From NCBI GenBank assembly GCA_034666045.1, contig JAXDMN010000295.1, forward strand, positions 1 through 11,654: DNA of 11,654 nucleotides. Direction: 5' to 3'. Source of the DNA: JAICTV01 sp034666045. GTDB lineage: Bacteria > Planctomycetota > Phycisphaerae > Tepidisphaerales > Tepidisphaeraceae. The translations under genes and the position numbers were made by a program. Under the pieces are notes generated by a model. It ran no database searches. It saw only the letters and a list, made by a program, of their open reading frames with translations, and was not told the origin of the DNA. Shown here one piece after another: positions 7,601-11,654 of this stretch (within the stretch, counting starts at the first letter, position 1; each line of letters starts with the position of its first letter).

Positions 7601-10600
7601 AGCTCCGCGCGCCACGGATCGTCCGGCTTGTCGTTCGTGCGCTTCTGCGCGAGCAGATATTCGACGAGATCGAGCGCCTGCTGATCGCTCAGACGGAGGT
7701 TCGGCATCACCGTGTATTCGCTGTAATGCCGCGGACTCTTCACCCAGTCGAACAGCCACTGCCGCGCCGCTTTTTCATCGTGGCCGGCGGTCAGCTTCGT
7801 GCCGATGCCGCTTAATTCCGGGCCATGGTGCTGGAAGATCGGCTTCGTCGAGTTGTCCGGATATCGCGCGATTTCGCCGGTGTAGGAAGGCGCGAGGTTC
7901 TCACTGAGATAGAGCTGCCGCTCGTTGTACGACATGTGATCGTACATCTCGGTCGCTCGCGCGGTGACGGCCTTCGCATCCGCGGGTTTGCCGAGCTCCG
8001 CCTCCATCTGCCGCGCGAGTTTTCCGGACTTCACGAGATCGGTGACCAACCATTTTTCCCCGATGGTGACCGGCTTCTTGTTCCGCGTGTCGCCGCTGGG
8101 GTCGTTCAGGTTCGTGTGACACCCTTGGCAGCCGATGCTCGTGAAAATCGTGCGCCCGGCTTCGACGGAACCCTTTCCGCCCGCGGGAATCGGATTTCCC
8201 GCCGGCAGCGGACCGACCGCCACTTGCGTCTTTGCATTCGCGTCCGCCGACGCGACCGCGCTCTTTTCGCCGGTCTGCGGATGGCTCGTCGCGGTCTGGA
8301 AAAGATATTCCGTGATCGCGCGCGCCTCCTGGCGCGTGCGCTTGATCTCTTCATCGCTCGAGTTGTTCTCGAGCATGAAGAAGTGCGGCATCTTCGTGCT
8401 CGGGCGGAACGCCTTCGGGGCCCAGATCCACGTGTTCACGTACGCCTTCGACAGCTTCACGTTCACGTTGCGCAGATCGGTGCCGACCTTGCGCTGCCCG
8501 TTGGCGGTGATGAGGCGCAGGTCGCTGGCGTTCTCCGGCGGACTTTCCGGCGGGATCGTGTCCATCTGATGGCAATTCGCGCATCCCTGATGGATGAAGA
8601 GCGAGCGGCCCTGGAAAACCTTCGGGGCCTCTTCCTTGATCGAGTTCACGTCGTTGTGGCAGCGCACGCAGTTCGCCTGCAAATAGCGCGGCGGACGCAT
8701 CGGCCAATCCCACTCGTGGTAGACCAGCGAGAACGATCGCGGCGCGGTCGGCTCGTAATACTCCATCCACTGCCGCATCTGCGGCACCGCGCGGCCCGTC
8801 TGACCGGTAAGCGGATTGATATACGCGAGCGGCGGTGTCGCATGGGCGGCGTCGGGATCGGTGGCGGCGATCGGCGCGGCGTGTTTGCGTGCGGCGGTTA
8901 CAGGCTGCGTTGCGGGCGTGGTTGTTGCGTGGCCGGCCGCGGCATGAAGTGCCGCGTCTTGGCCTGGAATTGCGAGATGGACGTCGGCGACTCGGGTTGG
9001 GGCGATTTCGTCTTCGCGCCAGACCGCCGCCAGCATGCTCGACAGATCTTCGCCGTGATGCTCCTCGGCAACCTTGCTGGTGTCGAGCTGTTCCGGCAGC
9101 ACCGGCTCGCCAGACTTCTGGTCGACCCAGATCGGCCGGGCGGTATGCGCGGTGAGGACGAAATGCGTCTCGAGCCCCGAGCCGTCGTGGCAGCTCGTGC
9201 AGCCGATGGCTTCCACGTTGTGCTTCGAGTCGACGTCGACGTACAGGTCAAGCCGCGGATGCGCCAGCATGACCGGCGACGAATCGAGCTGCTTGAGACC
9301 CTGCTGCTTGCGCGCGACGTTCGCCTCGGCGATCATCGCGCGGCGGTAGCGGTCGTTCAGCAGCTTGAGTTTTTCCGGTAGCAGGGCGGCGCTGACGGCC
9401 GGCTTGAGGTCCTCGACATACTTCATCGCCGGCGTGCGCAGCGGCGCGAGATCTTTGTCGGTGAGGCCTTCCTTCAACGTCACCTTCACGCGGCCGTTCG
9501 TCGATTTCGTCGGCGGCTTGGCGCCGTTGCCGATGTACGTCTTGAGCAGCTCGGCGATGACTAGATCGCGCGTGCGCTGATCGAGACCGCCATCCGCCGC
9601 GTCGCCGGCGTACTTAAACGCGCTGACCGGTTTGCCGTCAACGGTGACGGTCGCCGTCTTGCCGATGCTCGCCGCCAGCGTCGTAATCCGCCCCATGCTC
9701 GCCGGTCGCTTGATCAGCTCGGGCGTGATCGTCGCGGCGTAGAGATGCCAGAATTCCGGCATCGCCACCGCGCCCGGCGCGGCGCGCGTTGCGATCGCAT
9801 CGGCGGCCCGCCCGGTCGACGTGGGCGGCAGCGGATAATCGCGGCTCGCGGCGATCTGCTCTTCGAGATACGCCAGCACTTTCGATTCGGCGAAGTCCTT
9901 GTTGTCGATGTTGACGTGGCAGGTCATGCAGCGGTCGATCGTCTCGACCTCCTTCACGCCGCCCAGGCTGGTGCGCACGTCCTGCAGCACGACGAACTTC
10001 GGACGCGTCACCGGGTTGATGAACTGCATCAACGGCGTCTCGCGCATGTGATTGCTGAGACTCGGAATCAGCCCGGTCGGTACGAGCGCCGCCCGCTTTT
10101 TCTTCAGCGCTTCGACGTCCGCCTGGAGCTTGGTAATCTTTTTCGAGACGTCGGTAAGCGGGGCGGTGTAGTTCGTCAGGTCCAGCCGCGCCTGCGTCAC
10201 CTGGTCCTTCTTCGCCGCCATCGCTTCAGTTTGTTCCGCGAGCTTTTTTCGCGGCTCCTGGAGCTTTTGATTCAGATGGCGGACGCGTTCCTGATCGCCG
10301 GCGGTGATCGCATCCTGAAGCTGTGATTCCGACACGCCCACTTCCGCCTTCAGCGTGTTCAGCGCGAACTCCATGTTCGACTGATCGCTCTCGAGCTTGC
10401 GGAGGACGGCGGTGCGCTTCTTGGTCTCCGGCGCGTCCGGGCCATAGATCGGCACGAGCCGCTTCTGCTCTTCCCGCAGCGCCGCGATGTCGGCTTCTTT
10501 TTCAGGCGTGAGATCGCGCTCGATCTTTTCGTCGACCAGCGCGGCCTGCCAGACGTTCGCCTGCCGCTGCGGCTCGCGCCACGCCTGGAAGAAGTCCTGG

Positions 10601-10701
10601 CACGTCGCCCACACGAGCGTGAGCATCATGACGACCGCGGAGGCGGCGAACCAGATGTTGAGGCGTTTGATGTTCCAGTACGTGTCGGTAGGGATGGGCA
10701 T
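4693..10701 (-). CDS. Giant membrane-anchored octaheme cytochrome c fused to a C-terminal cupredoxin
   Basis: This is a 2002-aa extracytoplasmic electron-transfer protein. Residues 15-34 form an uncleaved N-terminal anchor; 45-205 are charged and coiled-coil-like. Eight CxxCH sites begin at Cys258, 501, 678, 707, 858, 1114, 1297 and 1594. Hemes 1-3 lack a nearby MPxF and have candidate distal histidines (481, 494, 513, 519, 662), so bis-His ligation is possible. Hemes 4-8 each sit in a class-I-like domain with a downstream MP motif (Met771, 999, 1244, 1365, 1645). Residues 1702-1792 are a Pro/Ala/Lys tether. Residues 1793-2002 are a MauL/amicyanin-like copper domain (inferred ligands His1895, Cys1932, His1935, Met1938) ending in a carboxypeptidase-regulatory-like fold. 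Its paralogue is the next gene. Start ATG 10701 has only a weak GGGAA at 9 nt but a good promoter 62 nt upstream of it. Related planctomycete cytochromes often lie beside cytochrome b; here none is in view. Its donor and exact role are unknown; the fusion is read directly from one uninterrupted frame. Confidence 0.93.
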   Translation of the reverse strand: MPIPTDTYWNIKRLNIWFAASAVVMMLTLVWATCQDFFQAWREPQRQANVWQAALVDEKIERDLTPEKEADIAALREEQKRLVPIYGPDAPETKKRTAVLRKLESDQSNMEFALNTLKAEVGVSESQLQDAITAGDQERVRHLNQKLQEPRKKLAEQTEAMAAKKDQVTQARLDLTNYTAPLTDVSKKITKLQADVEALKKKRAALVPTGLIPSLSNHMRETPLMQFINPVTRPKFVVLQDVRTSLGGVKEVETIDRCMTCHVNIDNKDFAESKVLAYLEEQIAASRDYPLPPTSTGRAADAIATRAAPGAVAMPEFWHLYAATITPELIKRPASMGRITTLAASIGKTATVTVDGKPVSAFKYAGDAADGGLDQRTRDLVIAELLKTYIGNGAKPPTKSTNGRVKVTLKEGLTDKDLAPLRTPAMKYVEDLKPAVSAALLPEKLKLLNDRYRRAMIAEANVARKQQGLKQLDSSPVMLAHPRLDLYVDVDSKHNVEAIGCTSCHDGSGLETHFVLTAHTARPIWVDQKSGEPVLPEQLDTSKVAEEHHGEDLSSMLAAVWREDEIAPTRVADVHLAIPGQDAALHAAAGHATTTPATQPVTAARKHAAPIAATDPDAAHATPPLAYINPLTGQTGRAVPQMRQWMEYYEPTAPRSFSLVYHEWDWPMRPPRYLQANCVRCHNDVNSIKEEAPKVFQGRSLFIHQGCANCHQMDTIPPESPPENASDLRLITANGQRKVGTDLRNVNVKLSKAYVNTWIWAPKAFRPSTKMPHFFMLENNSSDEEIKRTRQEARAITEYLFQTATSHPQTGEKSAVASADANAKTQVAVGPLPAGNPIPAGGKGSVEAGRTIFTSIGCQGCHTNLNDPSGDTRNKKPVTIGEKWLVTDLVKSGKLARQMEAELGKPADAKAVTARATEMYDHMSYNERQLYLSENLAPSYTGEIARYPDNSTKPIFQHHGPELSGIGTKLTAGHDEKAARQWLFDWVKSPRHYSEYTVMPNLRLSDQQALDLVEYLLAQKRTNDKPDDPWRAELTEPDSKKLIELASLFLRSRFSAQTATKKADEDAELLALATDALTTAHTPLEVAKERAGKMSKDEQRMVFLGKKLISHYGCMSCHAINGAEQMSSPCANLSDWGQKGLDKLDFGYLDHHKAAELPKTHEIEMVNGLSERAANLTSPEYRANFETGHAAEKVNVAWPHVGHSRTGWLTQKLKNTRAYDRGKVLLDPNPAANDPGKPYDKLKMPTFYLNDEEIDAIVTWVISNRDRLISHKLKTQTVNEESQRIARGRQLVQKFNCVGCHVVDGNAPSVQQFFKPDEITTKAPPSLRGEGNKIQHTWLFNFLKNVEPLRPLLFMPPESKPGIRMPSFYINDDEATAIAAYFNAESRKESAGLKERLDVVQKYVQTKREAALKVKVDPPKNPTTLPAEHARILVASLVDKAGALIADKQYAPAADVLKQADAIATAQKLNDPASPTTKPISTRLQDSIKSLSANQIPAAIAWPGDDWFLRPEFALAAESLRRWALGGGFMRDIQFDATKQGPDAIRNSHRLLLMEAEFVRHLFDAPYPFVDTPRPDMTAERFKKGEALFYEMQCLKCHVLGDGSVAGAQKNPTAPNLTLAHRRLQRRWIRHWVQEPDIIQLQTAMPPFFTGKPVFDPRGQSWARAQSTLRPADQVEADYGKTADEQAALLLDFIYAAGVRGHTGIQPADAPPPTKEVQQRDPAKGVAPTPPATPTQPFLPGDATKGKATEAPAAPVKPPVEMKPVEKSATPKPEVKKTEAKAQSTPGAAAAGDVSIRGVVLLEGTAPVMDVINMADPACANQHADPPTEETIVVGEKNQLKNVALTISAGLPQQNYDPPAEAAVLNQKGCQYLPHVLAVMVGQKIVVKNSDAFLHNVHALASENVPFNFGQPNVAESPIEPLKTPEAFRVKCDVHPWMSAYVVGVDNPFFAVSGDDGSFAIKKLPPGEYTLRAWHERLGTQEIPVKVEAGKPTEIQIKFAAP

Positions 10702-10769
10702 ACTGAAAACTTCCCGGCGCGCGTCAAAGTTTTAAGCTTGCTACCGAAGCAAAATCGAAAGGCGGCGCG

Positions 10770-10798
10770 ACTATACGGGAGGCATCTAACGCTCGCAA
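10770..10798 (-). promoter_or_regulatory. Sigma70-like promoter of the cytochrome-oxidase operon
   Basis: On the minus strand TTGCGA (10798-10793) is followed after exactly 17 nt by TATAGT (10775-10770), a 5/6 match to the -10 consensus and 4/6 to the -35. Transcription would begin near 10763, giving a leader of about 62 nt before ATG 10701. The -35 lies inside the left arm of the 11-bp inverted repeat at 10790-10827, which suggests repression or competition with the divergent gene. Confidence 0.6.
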
Positions 10799-10827
10799 GC
10801 ATCAGGTGGCGTCAAAGCTTGCGAGCG
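10790..10827. repeat. Perfect 11-bp inverted repeat in the divergent control region (operator candidate)
   Basis: CGCTCGCAAGC (10790-10800) and GCTTGCGAGCG (10817-10827) are exact reverse complements separated by 16 bp. No T-run follows on either strand, so a terminator is unlikely. The left arm covers the -35 of the operon promoter. Centre-to-centre spacing of the arms is 27 bp, near but not equal to an integral number of helical turns. It is a plausible regulator site; the regulator is not in the window. Confidence 0.55.
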
Positions 10828-10878
10828 AATTCGCCCCGCGCCTTCGCGCCACGCAAGGTCCAATAAACGCCGCGCGCC

Positions 10879-10906
10879 TTGGTGGGCAATCTATCGACGA
10901 AATAAT
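10879..10906 (+). promoter_or_regulatory. Candidate promoter of the TPR lipoprotein
   Basis: TTGGTG (10879-10884) and AATAAT (10901-10906) are separated by 16 bp. The -10 matches 5/6, the -35 only 3/6. Transcription would start about 20-25 nt before ATG 10935. This AT-rich patch stands out in a GC-rich region, but the assignment is weak. Confidence 0.35.
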
Positions 10907-10934
10907 TACCGGGCTTCGTGTCGATAGCGGTCAA

Positions 10935-11648
10935 ATGAAGTCGAACAAGCTTTTCGCCGTCGTTGCCGTCGCCGCGCTTGCTCTTGCCGGATGCAAGCAC
11001 AACAAGCCGGAGCAGGAGACATCGCGCTCGAAGTACAGCCTGCTGAACGGCTCGACCCACGGCAACGACGCCACCGCCACCAACGACGGCCCGGAGCCGA
11101 CGCTCAACGTCGACACGCGCTTCGCCGCCGGTCGGTTGGCCGAAACGCAGGGACGCTACGACTCCGCCGCCGAGCAGTATGAGCAGGCGTTGCAGCTCAA
11201 GCCGGATCACGTCGCGTCGCTGTATCGCCTGGGGATCGTCCACACGCGAACTCGTCACTTCGACACCGCCGCCACCATCTGGCGGCGGTATATCAAGGCG
11301 ACCGGAGACATCGCCTCCGGCTACAGCAATCTCGGCTTCTGCTACGAAATGGCCGGCGACACGCGCAGCGCGGAGAACGCATATAAGGAAGGTATCGAGC
11401 GCGATCCCAACTGCATGCCGTGCCGCACCAACTACGGCCTGATGCTCGCGCGCAACAACCGCATCCCGGAAGCGAAAACCCAACTGTCGGCGGCCCTGAA
11501 ACCCGACGAAGTCGCCTACAACCTCGCCGCCGTCTACGAACAGAAGGGCGCCATCGTGGAAGCGCGGCAGGAACTGAAAAAGGCGATCGAAATCAACCCG
11601 AACAACCGGGAAGCGCAGACGCGGCTGGCAAATTTGCCGCTGGATTGA
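10935..11648 (+). CDS. TPR-repeat lipoprotein, divergent from the cytochrome-oxidase operon
   Basis: This 237-aa protein starts with a lipoprotein signal: MKSNK, a hydrophobic stretch, then LALAGC with the lipidated cysteine at 20 followed by Lys. After a polar linker (21-58), about five tetratricopeptide-type helical pairs fill 60-233; examples are GRYDSAAEQYEQALQLKPDH (73-92) and KGAIVEARQELKKAIEINPN (204-223). Cys160 and Cys163 form a CMPC pair at a repeat junction. TPR domains are protein-binding scaffolds; NrfG and the CcmH/CcmI TPR domains bind apocytochrome c during maturation, so a helper role for the neighbouring cytochrome is possible but unproven. ATG 10935 is chosen over an in-frame ATG at 10806 because only the former opens a lipobox signal; no clear Shine-Dalgarno precedes it. 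The specific function is not recognised. Confidence 0.85.
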   Translation: MKSNKLFAVVAVAALALAGCKHNKPEQETSRSKYSLLNGSTHGNDATATNDGPEPTLNVDTRFAAGRLAETQGRYDSAAEQYEQALQLKPDHVASLYRLGIVHTRTRHFDTAATIWRRYIKATGDIASGYSNLGFCYEMAGDTRSAENAYKEGIERDPNCMPCRTNYGLMLARNNRIPEAKTQLSAALKPDEVAYNLAAVYEQKGAIVEARQELKKAIEINPNNREAQTRLANLPLD

Positions 11649-11654
11649 GCGAGA

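Noticed and set aside
4426..7815. A 1129-residue plus-strand open frame antisense to the giant cytochrome
   Set aside because: It is extremely Arg/His/Leu/Val-rich with no recognisable domain, and lies opposite eight clear heme motifs; it is a by-product of GC-rich codon use.
7825..9381. A 518-residue plus-strand frame antisense to hemes 2-5
   Set aside because: Same Arg-rich composition, no motif, and fully opposite a well-supported gene.
10806..10934. Upstream extension of the TPR lipoprotein to ATG 10806
   Set aside because: It would bury the lipoprotein signal and overlap the inverted repeat; no ribosome site is seen.
1..11654. tRNA, rRNA, CRISPR, transposon or phage features
   Set aside because: No cloverleaf, repeat-spacer pattern, transposase or terminal inverted repeats were seen by reading; this was not computed.

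Overview
This is a GC-rich bacterial window built around one minus-strand respiratory operon. Read in the direction of transcription (right to left) it encodes a 2002-residue membrane-anchored c-type cytochrome with eight CxxCH heme sites and a C-terminal cupredoxin domain (10701-4693), a secreted paralogue of that cupredoxin domain (4480-3632), cytochrome c oxidase subunit II with a complete CuA site (3467-2190) and subunit I with all heme/CuB ligands (2155-89). A divergent plus-strand TPR lipoprotein (10935-11648) lies on the other side of a 233-bp control region. The first 12 codons of what may be a further minus-strand gene (resembling the start of heme A synthase) sit at the left edge.

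The likely source is a planctomycete, probably of the Phycisphaerae/Tepidisphaera-type branch. This is an inference from three things: giant multiheme cytochromes with an N-terminal anchor and coiled coil, next to CuA oxidase genes; the MauL-like cupredoxin plus carboxypeptidase-regulatory-like fold; and recurrent low-complexity TTQP/ATQP/PTQP strings in linkers (giant cytochrome about residues 592-600 and 1730-1737, CoxB tail). No marker gene is present to confirm it.

Layout. 1-88: edge plus a hairpin/T-run terminator candidate after subunit I. 89-3467: subunits I and II, 34 bp apart. 3474-3631: spacer with a perfect 9-bp hairpin. 3632-4480: free cupredoxin. 4481-4692: spacer with a terminator-like hairpin and a repeated GAACGCGT motif. 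4693-10701: giant cytochrome. 10702-10934: divergent control region with a good sigma70-like promoter facing the giant gene, whose -35 lies inside one arm of a perfect 11-bp inverted repeat. No tRNA, rRNA, CRISPR array or insertion sequence was seen, and no gene-free stretch exceeds 300 bp.

How it may work (inference): the window encodes no bc1 complex, alternative complex III or oxidase subunit III. The eight-heme protein has a possible bis-His region (hemes 1-3) and five class-I-like His/Met domains (hemes 4-8). A roughly 90-residue Pro/Ala/Lys tether then joins it to an amicyanin-like type-1 copper site. The next gene encodes a free copy of the same copper domain, and the next the CuA acceptor. 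This suggests a membrane-tethered heme-to-copper electron wire delivering electrons to an A2-type oxidase, with a tethered and a diffusible copper carrier as alternatives. Both oxidase subunits carry large unusual insertions that could be docking surfaces.
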